From Citrobacter tructae (GTDB lineage Bacteria; Pseudomonadota; Gammaproteobacteria; Enterobacterales; Enterobacteriaceae), in assembly GCF_004684345.1 (NCBI RefSeq), contig NZ_CP038469.1:372001-436000 (forward strand): a DNA stretch of 64,000 nucleotides. Reading direction: 5' to 3'. The translations under genes and the position numbers were made by a program. Each line of letters opens with the position of its first letter. Positions within the stretch are counted from its first letter, which is position 1. Positions 18,519 through 26,032 of the stretch are shown here, one piece after another. A model generated the notes under the pieces. That model did not search any database, was not told the DNA's origin, and saw only the letters and a program-made list of their open reading frames with translations.

Positions 18519-18658
18519 GGAAAGCCCCTCCCGAGGAAGGGGCCAAAATAAGGAAAGGGTTATGATGAAGCACGTCATCATACTGGTGATACTCTTAGTG
18601 ATTAGCTTCGAGGCTTACTAAGACACCAGGGGGAGGGGAAACCCTCCCTAACCCTCAC
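18519..18658 (-). ncRNA. sibA: Sib antitoxin RNA (SibA/SibB-like)
   Basis: A minus-strand RNA of about 140 nt antisense to the whole ibs message. It starts near GTGAGGGTTAGGGAGG and ends in the hairpin GCCCCTTCCTCGGGAGGGGC followed by TTT, which closely resembles E. coli Sib RNAs. The Sib RNA blocks translation of the Ibs toxin by pairing. E. coli K-12 has two tandem copies (sibA, sibB) next to mdtA; only one is present here. Which of A or B it corresponds to cannot be decided from sequence alone. Confidence 0.9.
18562..18621 (+). CDS. ibsA: Ibs small toxic membrane peptide (type I toxin)
   Basis: A 19-codon reading frame encoding MMKHVIILVILLVISFEAY. A single hydrophobic helix fills residues 4-16, as in all Ibs peptides, which insert into the inner membrane and depolarise the cell when overproduced. 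The Shine-Dalgarno AAGGAAAGGG sits just upstream at 18550-18559. The frame lies entirely within the antisense Sib RNA. The peptide is almost identical to E. coli IbsA/B as remembered, with E instead of Q near the C-terminus. Confidence 0.9.
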   Translation: MMKHVIILVILLVISFEAY

Positions 18659-18663
18659 TCCTG

Positions 18664-18692
18664 AAAATAAGCTACAGCAACGGTGATGTCAA
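18664..18692 (-). promoter_or_regulatory. Promoter of the Sib RNA
   Basis: On the minus strand a perfect -35 TTGACA (18692-18687) is separated by 17 bases from -10 TATTTT (18669-18664), five bases before the inferred Sib 5' end at 18658. A near-consensus, probably constitutive promoter is expected for an antitoxin RNA. It sits within 60 bases of the yegD stop codon. Confidence 0.85.
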
Positions 18693-18720
18693 TACGCGCA
18701 CTTTTCAGCCTGCGAGCCAC

Positions 18721-20073
18721 TTAGCGGAAAACCACTTCCGCCCAGCGCGCCAGACCTGCGGTAACCGAGCCGAAATCATCGCCCCCGGCAATCGGGATCC
18801 CCGGAAGCTGTTCGGCAAGCGCCTTTTTGATAAGCGGTGAGCGTGCGCTGCCGCCGGTCAAATAAATGACATCCGGTTTTTCCTGGGCATTATCCAGAGC
18901 CAGTTGCACCTGCTCCAGAATACGTGCCAGTGGTTGATTGAGCGCAGTTTCCAGCCCCTGTTGGCTGATTGCGGCAGCCAGTTCATCACTGATAAACGGC
19001 AGTGCCGCCGTGACGTTTGCCTGAGCGGAAAGCGCAATTTTGCTTTCTTCAGCGCTACGTACCAGGCGGTAGCTCAGACGCTCGCGCCAGACTTTGAGTA
19101 ACAGCGCGACTTTGTCTGCTTCACGAGCATCACGGATAAGATCGTTCAACAATCGACCGTTGGCGGTACTGTAAAAATCACTTTGTGCGGGGACATCGTT
19201 AATGGCGACGGCGTTCCACCAGGGCAGAATAGGTAATGCGATACCTTTTTCGGTTTCGCCTCCCATGCCGAGTAACGGCATCAGGTGTTTAAAGGCCAGC
19301 GCGATATCCAGATCGTTACCGCCTACGCGACACCCACTGTGACCTAACAGGCTGGTTTCGCGATCGGCGCGCTGATGCCACTGCGGCCCCATCAGCAGCA
19401 ACGAGCAGTCGGTGGTACCGCCGCCAATATCCACCACCAGTACGCGTTTTTCTTCTTGCAACGTGGCTTCGTAATCCAGTCCCGCCGCGACAGGCTCGTA
19501 CTGAAACACCACATCCTGAAAACCAGCGCGTTTTGCCGCGCGCTCAAGAATACCCTGCGCCTGGGCGTTGGCGTCGTCGCCGCCTAACCCCTGGAAGTTT
19601 ATCGGGCGACCGATGACGGCCTGGGTAATGGCTTCGGGGAGTTGATTCTGTGCCTGGTTGCGGATGTGCAGCATCATCGCGCAGACTAAATCCTCAAACA
19701 GCGCAACCTGCTGCGGTTTCAGGCCGCTGGCGCCCAGAAACGATTTAGGGGATTTCACGAAGTAGACCTCTTCAGGGTCGTCAATATATTGACCCAGAGA
19801 TGCCAGACCAAACTGCACGCTATTGGCGTTAACATCGATGTCTTCTTCGCGGTTAAAGCGCACCGCTCGACGCAGCAATGCCTGCGTTTCGTCATCCGTT
19901 GCCGGGACATCATGATGGCGATACAGCCATTCGCTGACCGCTTCACGCGTAGGGGCACAAAGCATAGAGGGCAGCAGCGTGCTGTCATTTTCCATTTTGA
20001 GCAATTGAGGCTGCCCATCACGCATGACGGCCACTGAACAGTTCGCCGTACCGTAGTCAAAACCAATAAACAC
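18721..20073 (-). CDS. yegD: YegD, Hsp70-like ATPase-domain protein
   Basis: 450 residues with the Hsp70/actin nucleotide-binding fold: phosphate-1 motif FIGFDYGTANCSVAV at residues 2-16, phosphate-2 motif VLVVDIGGGTTDCSLLLMG (~210-228) and adenosine motif DVIYLTGGSARSPLI (~405-420). It lacks the Hsp70 substrate-binding domain, so it is a stand-alone ATPase-like putative chaperone. I chose the GTG at 20073: it gives the family length and follows TGGGGAG, whereas the upstream ATG adds 27 unrelated residues. Divergent from alkA. Function not established. Confidence 0.92.
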   Translation of the reverse strand: MFIGFDYGTANCSVAVMRDGQPQLLKMENDSTLLPSMLCAPTREAVSEWLYRHHDVPATDDETQALLRRAVRFNREEDIDVNANSVQFGLASLGQYIDDPEEVYFVKSPKSFLGASGLKPQQVALFEDLVCAMMLHIRNQAQNQLPEAITQAVIGRPINFQGLGGDDANAQAQGILERAAKRAGFQDVVFQYEPVAAGLDYEATLQEEKRVLVVDIGGGTTDCSLLLMGPQWHQRADRETSLLGHSGCRVGGNDLDIALAFKHLMPLLGMGGETEKGIALPILPWWNAVAINDVPAQSDFYSTANGRLLNDLIRDAREADKVALLLKVWRERLSYRLVRSAEESKIALSAQANVTAALPFISDELAAAISQQGLETALNQPLARILEQVQLALDNAQEKPDVIYLTGGSARSPLIKKALAEQLPGIPIAGGDDFGSVTAGLARWAEVVFR

Positions 20074-20146
20074 CGTAAAACTCCCCAGGGCAGTGAAGAA
20101 GGGGCGAGACTTTAGCGAAATGTTGTCGCCCCGACAACTGGAATAT

Positions 20147-20182
20147 GAAAGCAAGGCGCATCGTCGGGATAACGTTTATGCT
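20147..20182 (+). promoter_or_regulatory. alkA promoter with Ada-box-like site
   Basis: GAAAGCAAGGCGCA at 20147-20160 resembles the Ada-binding region of the E. coli alkA promoter, placed just upstream of a -10-like TATGCT at 20177-20182. There is no good -35 hexamer at the expected place, as fits a promoter needing methylated Ada to recruit polymerase. Confidence 0.55.
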
Positions 20183-20209
20183 GTAGGCTGGCAAAAAAAG
20201 GAAGCTTAC

Positions 20210-21079
20210 ATGTTTACTCTGAGCTGGCAACCGCCCTACGACTGGCCCTGGATGCTGGGGTTTCTGGCTGCCCGTGCCGTTGGTGGTGTAGAAACCGTAA
20301 GTACATTGCATTATGCAAGAAGTCTGGCGATTGGCGAGCATCGCGGGGTGGTGAGCGTCGTACCGGACCTGAAAGCCAACGTGCTGCAGGTGACGTTAAG
20401 CCCTGGACTGCAGCCCGTAGCCCACGAGTGTCTGGCAAAAATAGAGCGGTTGTTCGATCTGAACTGCTGTCCGCAACAAATCGTCAGCGCATTGGGGAGT
20501 CTGGGAACGGCGCGTCCTGGACTGCGGTTACCGGGCTCGGTTGATGCTTTTGAACAAGGTGTGCGCGCGATTTTGGGTCAGTTGGTCAGCGTGGCGATGG
20601 CAGCGAAACTGACGGCGAAGGTGGCACATCTCTATGGTGATACGCTTGCCGATGCGCCAGAGTATGTCTGCTTTCCTACCCCTGAGGCACTGGCCGCCGC
20701 ACAACCGCTGGACCTGAAAGCGCTAGGCATGCCGCTCAAACGTGCAGAAGCGCTGATTCATCTGGCTCAGGCGACGTTGGATGGCACGCTTCTGCCCGTT
20801 GCCCCACTTGATATCGAGCAGGGGGTGAAGCAACTACAAACGTTTCCGGGAATTGGGCGCTGGACGGCCAACTACTTTGCGCTGCGCGGTTGGCAGGCGA
20901 AGGACATTTTTCTCCCGGATGATTACCTGATTAAACAGCGTTTTCCTGGCATGACACCGGCGCAAATCCGGCGCTACGCAGAGCGCTGGAAGCCCTGGCG
21001 TTCCTACGCGCTGCTGCATATCTGGTATACGGAAGGCTGGCAACCGTCAGTTGATAGCGAAATTACTGGTGTTGAGTAG
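20210..21079 (+). CDS. alkA: AlkA, 3-methyladenine DNA glycosylase II
   Basis: A helix-hairpin-helix glycosylase of 289 residues that removes 3-methyladenine and other alkylated bases, part of the adaptive response. The HhH motif is LQTFPGIGRWTANYFALRG (~209-227) and the catalytic aspartate is D238 in FLPDDYLIKQRF. The ATG at 20210 gives the standard MxTLxWQPPYDW start and is chosen over the frame start at 20093. The C-terminus (PSVDSEITGVE) runs several residues beyond the E. coli protein and overlaps the 3' end of dgcE by 33 bases on the other strand. Confidence 0.96.
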   Translation: MFTLSWQPPYDWPWMLGFLAARAVGGVETVSTLHYARSLAIGEHRGVVSVVPDLKANVLQVTLSPGLQPVAHECLAKIERLFDLNCCPQQIVSALGSLGTARPGLRLPGSVDAFEQGVRAILGQLVSVAMAAKLTAKVAHLYGDTLADAPEYVCFPTPEALAAAQPLDLKALGMPLKRAEALIHLAQATLDGTLLPVAPLDIEQGVKQLQTFPGIGRWTANYFALRGWQAKDIFLPDDYLIKQRFPGMTPAQIRRYAERWKPWRSYALLHIWYTEGWQPSVDSEITGVE

Positions 21080-24000
21080 CAGATCCAGCGGTTGGGCGTC
21101 GGCAATGATATCGCCATAAATCATATCGATGCCGATGCCGGACAGGGCATCCATAATCAGCGGTATTTGTACCGGACCGGCGATAGTTTTGATATCCAGA
21201 CGTTGTGCGTGGCCCTGAATAATAGAAACCCACATTTCGTCCGTCAGATTGCCGTGTGCGCTGGCGCTAAGTTCGCTGTCGAGTAACAGGTAATCGGCTA
21301 CGTGATACTTGAGATTATCAAACACCTCTAAATCACGGCCTACGTTGCCTAAAATGATGCGGCAACCCGCCTGACGCAGTCGATGGATTGCGGAGACGGC
21401 CTGCGTTGGATTGGTTTTTATCACTTCTACCGGCACGCTCAGATGCAATAACCGTGGTGGTAGTGGGCTACTTTCCACCAATTCCAGCAGTTCATCAACC
21501 AACACGGGATTGAGCAACCCGGCGGCGGAAAGGGGCAGGGCGATGCTGAGTCCCTTACTGGCAACCGCAGAGGCTGAATGCTGGAAAAATTCATTCAATA
21601 CCCGACGGTCGAGGGCGTGATTGAGTGCGGGATCGAGCAGACCGGCACGGAAAGCCTGTTCCTCAATGACTTCCCCTTCGCTGTTCCATAAGCGTAAAGA
21701 GAGAAGCCAGAAGCTAAATGTCTCAGGAATGCGCGGTGACGCGACGCCGCGGGCGACCATCAGTATTGGGTTGTGGGTTATGACCTTGCGCTGTTCATCC
21801 GGCGACAGCAGCCCTCGCGCCGCATGCGCCTGGCCCTGCTGTGGTTCATAGACGCATACCCGCCCACGACCGCTGTTTTTAGCCGCATAGCAGGCGATAT
21901 CCGCTTGGGACATCACCTCGGTGGCAACATGGTTTTTGTCATCGATCAGCGTGATCCCGGCGCTGGCGCCAATGCGGTGTAAGCGACCTTCCCACGTAAA
22001 GTGGTAATCGTTGATGGCGCTAATGATGCGACCAGAGATAAATCGGGCACTTTCGATATTACAATCCGGTAGCAGCAGCCCGAACTCATCGCCGCCAAGA
22101 CGCGCCAGCACATCGCTGGAACGCAGCATGCTGAGCATCAGTGAAGACAGTTCGCGCAGCAAGGCATCGCCTGCGGCATGACCGGCGCTATCGTTGACGG
22201 CTTTAAAACGGTCCAGATCGATAAAGACCAGTGCATGACGCTGATGTGAATTGTGTACAGCGTGCAGCAATTGTTTCAGATGGTTCTCGAAGCTGACTCT
22301 GTTAGCCAGATGCGTGAGATCGTCATGCGATGCGCTGTAACTGAGCTGACGCAACATTTTGCGCGACTCGGTGACATCCTGAATAACCAACACGGACCCG
22401 ATGCTACCGCCGTCGAGGGTGCTGAGCGGCGTGATGCTGTACTGAATATCGTAACTGGTGCCGTTACGACAATGCAGAACCACCTCTTGCTCAATGGCTG
22501 TACGCGACATATCGGCGCTGTAGATATTTTCCATCAGCGGACCGTTATCGCCGAAGGTAATGCGCAGTACTGTCAGTAGCGGGATCCCCAACGCACTCTC
22601 CTGCGACCAGCCGCTCATTTTTTCGGCCACCGGATTCATAAAGGTGACGTTCAGCTCGACATCAATACAAATCACTGCTTCGCCGATGGAATCCAGCGTA
22701 ATATGCAAACGCTCTTTTTCCTGATACAGCGCCTCATTGAGTTGCTTCACCTCAGTCATATCCAGGTTGATGCCGAGCAAACGTTCAACTTCACCGTCTT
22801 TATTCAGCACCCGGTTAGCCAGTGAGCGGATATGCCGAATGCCGTCTTTGACCGCAATGCGGAATTCGAGTTTGAAAGGAATGCGTGCCGCCAGGGAATC
22901 GCGAATCACGCTTTCGGCATGTTCGCGATCTTCGGGCACCACGCAGTCATACCAGACCTGCCAACTGGGTTTGATGTGCGCAGGGACCTCATAGAGATCG
23001 AACATGCGCTTATCCCAGCTGATCACATCCGGCTGCAACTCCCATTCCCAGATGCCAATACCACCGGCTTCATTCGCCAGCGTGATGCGTTCCATCAACC
23101 GTTTATTGATCCACTCCGTGTGCTTCAGGTCGTTAATGTCTTCAACCTGGGCAATAAAGTAGAGCGGGGTATTATCGCTATGACGGACCAGTGAAACAGC
23201 CAGCAGTGCCCACACGACTTCGCCTGCGCGGGTGTAATAGCGTTTTTCCATCGAATAGCTATTGATTTCGCCACGTGCCAGCATTTGCAACTGCTCAAGG
23301 TCGTTGTTTAGATCTTCCGGCCAGGTCAACTGCTGGAAGGTCAGAGAGCGCAGCTCTTCCTGACTGTAGCCCAGAAACTGACACAAGGCTTTGTTGGCCT
23401 GCAGCCATTGCCCTTCGGTGCCCACCAGCGCCATGCCGATGGCGGAGTATTCCATGGCGTTGCGAAAACGCGTTTCGCTTTCTGAGATGTGTTTACGTTC
23501 GGCGCGAAACGCGTACATCACCATGGTCATCATGTTGGCCGGTAACAGAATCATCAAAAATGGCAGCCACGGCATGCTGGACATAACGAACGTTTTCGAG
23601 GTGGAGAGCAGCGCAGGGTTCGCGGCCAGCATCAGCGAGACCATCATCACAGTGCTGAGGAAAATCAAAAACGCTTCCATACGCGGCAGGCGCACGGCGC
23701 TCCACATTAGCAAAACAATCACGCAGGTAAACGGCCATGGAACGTACATCATTGACAACCAACTGAATGTTAAGGTCACCAGCAGGGTGATGAGCGTCTC
23801 AAGCAATAAACGGGGATTGCGGTGGCGCAGCAGATAATGTGGCTTAAACAGCAAACCTAACGGCACCAGCGCGAGTGCGCCGATGGATTCTGAAAGCACC
23901 CAAATGAGAAACGTATTTAACGAGGTTTCACCCGGAAGCAGCAGCCACATCAAAAAGCCGCCCAACAGCGGAGGGACCACGGCGCTGCCGAACGCCAGAC

Positions 24001-24376
24001 GCGCCCAGTCATTCAGATTTTGTAAGGGGTTGTACCAGGGCAACAGCTTGCGCAATAACATGGCGCCCGCAACGGCCTCAATAATATTGATGGCGGTGTA
24101 GACGAAGTTTAGCGTTGCGGTCGGGAAGAACAACAACGACGCGCCGATACTGCCAAATGAGCATGCCAATGCGATCCCCGGCCACATCCTTCCTGCATGA
24201 CGGTAAAAGGCTACCATCATGATCGACGTCGGGAACCACAGCGGCGCCAGCTGCGTACCGTAGCGCGACAGCTCCAGCGAGAACAATGTAAAGATAAACG
24301 CCACCAGACCTAAACTGGCCAGGCGCAGTAGAGGATGCGGTAAGGTAACTAAAACATGTTGGGATTGTTTACTCAT
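21047..24376 (-). CDS. dgcE: DgcE (YegE), membrane diguanylate cyclase with PAS and degenerate EAL domains
   Basis: About 1109 residues. The N-terminal MASE1 membrane domain (~10-300, about eight to ten hydrophobic segments) is followed by three PAS/PAC regions (~305-660), a GGDEF domain with an intact active site (LARLGGDEFGLLL) and a C-terminal EAL-like domain that has lost the EAL and DDFG motifs. RSSD five residues before GGDEF fits a product-inhibition I-site. In E. coli DgcE makes the c-di-GMP that drives curli through DgcM/PdeR. The ATG at 24376 (MSKQSQ) is chosen over the GTG two codons upstream. Confidence 0.95.
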   Translation of the reverse strand: MSKQSQHVLVTLPHPLLRLASLGLVAFIFTLFSLELSRYGTQLAPLWFPTSIMMVAFYRHAGRMWPGIALACSFGSIGASLLFFPTATLNFVYTAINIIEAVAGAMLLRKLLPWYNPLQNLNDWARLAFGSAVVPPLLGGFLMWLLLPGETSLNTFLIWVLSESIGALALVPLGLLFKPHYLLRHRNPRLLLETLITLLVTLTFSWLSMMYVPWPFTCVIVLLMWSAVRLPRMEAFLIFLSTVMMVSLMLAANPALLSTSKTFVMSSMPWLPFLMILLPANMMTMVMYAFRAERKHISESETRFRNAMEYSAIGMALVGTEGQWLQANKALCQFLGYSQEELRSLTFQQLTWPEDLNNDLEQLQMLARGEINSYSMEKRYYTRAGEVVWALLAVSLVRHSDNTPLYFIAQVEDINDLKHTEWINKRLMERITLANEAGGIGIWEWELQPDVISWDKRMFDLYEVPAHIKPSWQVWYDCVVPEDREHAESVIRDSLAARIPFKLEFRIAVKDGIRHIRSLANRVLNKDGEVERLLGINLDMTEVKQLNEALYQEKERLHITLDSIGEAVICIDVELNVTFMNPVAEKMSGWSQESALGIPLLTVLRITFGDNGPLMENIYSADMSRTAIEQEVVLHCRNGTSYDIQYSITPLSTLDGGSIGSVLVIQDVTESRKMLRQLSYSASHDDLTHLANRVSFENHLKQLLHAVHNSHQRHALVFIDLDRFKAVNDSAGHAAGDALLRELSSLMLSMLRSSDVLARLGGDEFGLLLPDCNIESARFISGRIISAINDYHFTWEGRLHRIGASAGITLIDDKNHVATEVMSQADIACYAAKNSGRGRVCVYEPQQGQAHAARGLLSPDEQRKVITHNPILMVARGVASPRIPETFSFWLLSLRLWNSEGEVIEEQAFRAGLLDPALNHALDRRVLNEFFQHSASAVASKGLSIALPLSAAGLLNPVLVDELLELVESSPLPPRLLHLSVPVEVIKTNPTQAVSAIHRLRQAGCRIILGNVGRDLEVFDNLKYHVADYLLLDSELSASAHGNLTDEMWVSIIQGHAQRLDIKTIAGPVQIPLIMDALSGIGIDMIYGDIIADAQPLDLLLNTSNFAIN

Positions 24377-24691
24377 TACCACTTTACCCGAATAGCCGAA
24401 GTCGCCGTGGCGAAGATGCCGGACGCATCATGTTTAATCTGTGATTATGCTAGTACAAACATTTTACAATTTATACGCCAGCTGCTCATAAAATAACACT
24501 CTCAAGCTATTAATTCCTAAGGCGGGCGAATAAATATTGCGCCTGATTTAAAACTAACCATTTTAATTTGCGACAGGGACAGCATTGGTGCAGCCTGGGC
24601 TGGCATCGCGCCGCTGAAATCCCTATAATTGCCGCGTTTGGCGTTTCGACGCCCCCTTCCTAACATCCAGGTTAATCAGGTCGCTAAATTT
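24377..24691. other. dgcE-udk divergent intergenic region
   Basis: 315 bases without a coding frame I can support. The dgcE side is AT-rich. The udk side holds a clear promoter (listed separately). A fragment with GATGCCGGACGCATCA near 24416-24431 resembles half of a REP unit, but no matching half follows. Confidence 0.6.
24600..24629 (+). promoter_or_regulatory. udk promoter
   Basis: A perfect -10 TATAAT at 24624-24629 is preceded by a weak -35 CTGGCA at 24600-24605 with an 18-base spacer. The discriminator after the -10 is GC-rich (TGCCGCG), a feature of promoters inhibited by ppGpp. That would place udk transcription under growth-rate control; inference from sequence. Confidence 0.7.
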
Positions 24692-25333
24692 ATGACTGAT
24701 CAGTCTCATCAGTGCGTCATTATCGGCATTGCCGGCGCATCGGCTTCCGGCAAGAGTCTTATTGCCAGTACTCTCTATCGCGAATTGCGTGAACAAGTGG
24801 GTGACGAACATATTGGCGTTATTCCCGAAGACAGTTATTACAAAGATCAAAGCCATCTGTCGATGGAAGAACGTGTAAAAACTAACTACGACCATCCGAA
24901 CGCGATGGATCACAGTTTGCTGTTTCAGCATCTGCAAACGCTGAAACGCGGTTCGGCAATTGAATTACCCGTCTACAGCTATGTTGAACACACGCGTACG
25001 CAAGAGACCATTCATATCGAACCCAAGAAAGTGATTATCCTGGAAGGCATTTTGCTGCTGACGGATGCACGTTTACGTGACGAGATGAACTTTTCTATTT
25101 TTGTTGATACTCCGCTCGACATTTGTCTGATGCGCCGTATCAAGCGGGACGTCAACGAGCGTGGCCGCTCTATGGATTCGGTGATGGCGCAATACCAGAA
25201 AACCGTGCGTCCAATGTTCCTGCAATTTATTGAACCCTCAAAACAATACGCTGATATCATCGTGCCGCGCGGGGGTAAAAACCGCATTGCCATCGATATT
25301 CTGAAGGCGAAAATCAGTCAGTTCTTTGAATAA
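24692..25333 (+). CDS. udk: Uridine kinase
   Basis: Uridine/cytidine kinase of 213 residues; phosphorylates uridine and cytidine with GTP or ATP in pyrimidine salvage. Walker A GASASGKS lies at residues 15-22, and the nucleoside-binding segment PEDSYYKDQSHL follows. The ATG at 24692 (MTDQSHQ) matches the family start; the frame could open upstream at 24629 but that lies inside the promoter. dcd follows after 91 bases on the same strand, giving two pyrimidine-nucleotide genes in a row. Confidence 0.97.
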   Translation: MTDQSHQCVIIGIAGASASGKSLIASTLYRELREQVGDEHIGVIPEDSYYKDQSHLSMEERVKTNYDHPNAMDHSLLFQHLQTLKRGSAIELPVYSYVEHTRTQETIHIEPKKVIILEGILLLTDARLRDEMNFSIFVDTPLDICLMRRIKRDVNERGRSMDSVMAQYQKTVRPMFLQFIEPSKQYADIIVPRGGKNRIAIDILKAKISQFFE

Positions 25334-25373
25334 GTTCAGCGAATTGTGTACCGTTCAGTGATAACCTGGTTCA

Positions 25374-25398
25374 CCCTTAACGCGCCTGGCGTTAAGGG
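25374..25398 (+). other. Hairpin between udk and dcd
   Basis: CCCTTAACG (25374-25382) and CGTTAAGGG (25390-25398) form a 9-bp perfect stem with a 7-base loop. A GTTGAAG tail follows, with no T-run, so it is at most a weak terminator. It may tune udk-dcd read-through or stabilise a processed end. Confidence 0.5.
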
Positions 25399-25424
25399 GT
25401 TGAAGCACGAAAGGAGAAAGTGCC

Positions 25425-26006
25425 ATGCGTTTATGTGACCGAGATATTGAAGCCTGGTTGGATGCAGGTCGTCTGTCTATCGATCCACGTCCTCCTGTCG
25501 AGCGTATTAATGGCGCAACGGTAGATGTGCGTCTTGGCAATAAATTTCGTACGTTCCGTGGTCATACGGCGGCGTATATCGATTTGAGTGGGCCGAAGGC
25601 TGAAGTCAGCGCCGCGCTGGATCGCGTGATGAGCGATGAAATTGTCCTCGACGAGGGCGAGGCGTTTTTCCTGCATCCCGGTGAGTTAGCCCTGGCCGTG
25701 ACCTTTGAGTCCGTGACGCTTCCGGCAGACTTGGTTGGCTGGTTAGACGGACGTTCATCGCTGGCGCGTCTGGGTCTGATGGTTCACGTGACCGCGCACC
25801 GTATCGATCCGGGCTGGTCAGGCTGCATTGTGCTGGAATTTTACAACTCCGGGAAATTACCGTTGGCCCTGCGTCCGGGTATGCCGATTGGCGCGCTGAG
25901 TTTTGAACCGCTTTCCGGTCCGGCTGCGCGTCCTTACAATCGTCGTCAGGATGCGAAGTATCGCGACCAGCAGGGCGCAGTAGCCAGCCGGATTGATAAA
26001 GACTGA
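25425..26006 (+). CDS. dcd: dCTP deaminase
   Basis: 193 residues, the usual length. It deaminates dCTP to dUTP, the main route to dTMP in enteric bacteria. The conserved GWLDGRSSLARLGL segment (R110, S111, R115) and the catalytic E138 in IVLEFYNSG are seen. The strong site AAAGGAGAAAG precedes the ATG. It is followed by asmA after 26 bases, so co-transcription is likely. Confidence 0.97.
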   Translation: MRLCDRDIEAWLDAGRLSIDPRPPVERINGATVDVRLGNKFRTFRGHTAAYIDLSGPKAEVSAALDRVMSDEIVLDEGEAFFLHPGELALAVTFESVTLPADLVGWLDGRSSLARLGLMVHVTAHRIDPGWSGCIVLEFYNSGKLPLALRPGMPIGALSFEPLSGPAARPYNRRQDAKYRDQQGAVASRIDKD

Positions 26007-26032
26007 GTAGTTTTCAGTCCTTTGGGGATAGC

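Noticed and set aside
24405..24431. REP-like fragment upstream of dgcE
   Set aside because: Only one arm (GATGCCGGACGCATCA) resembles a REP unit; there is no complementary arm at the right distance.
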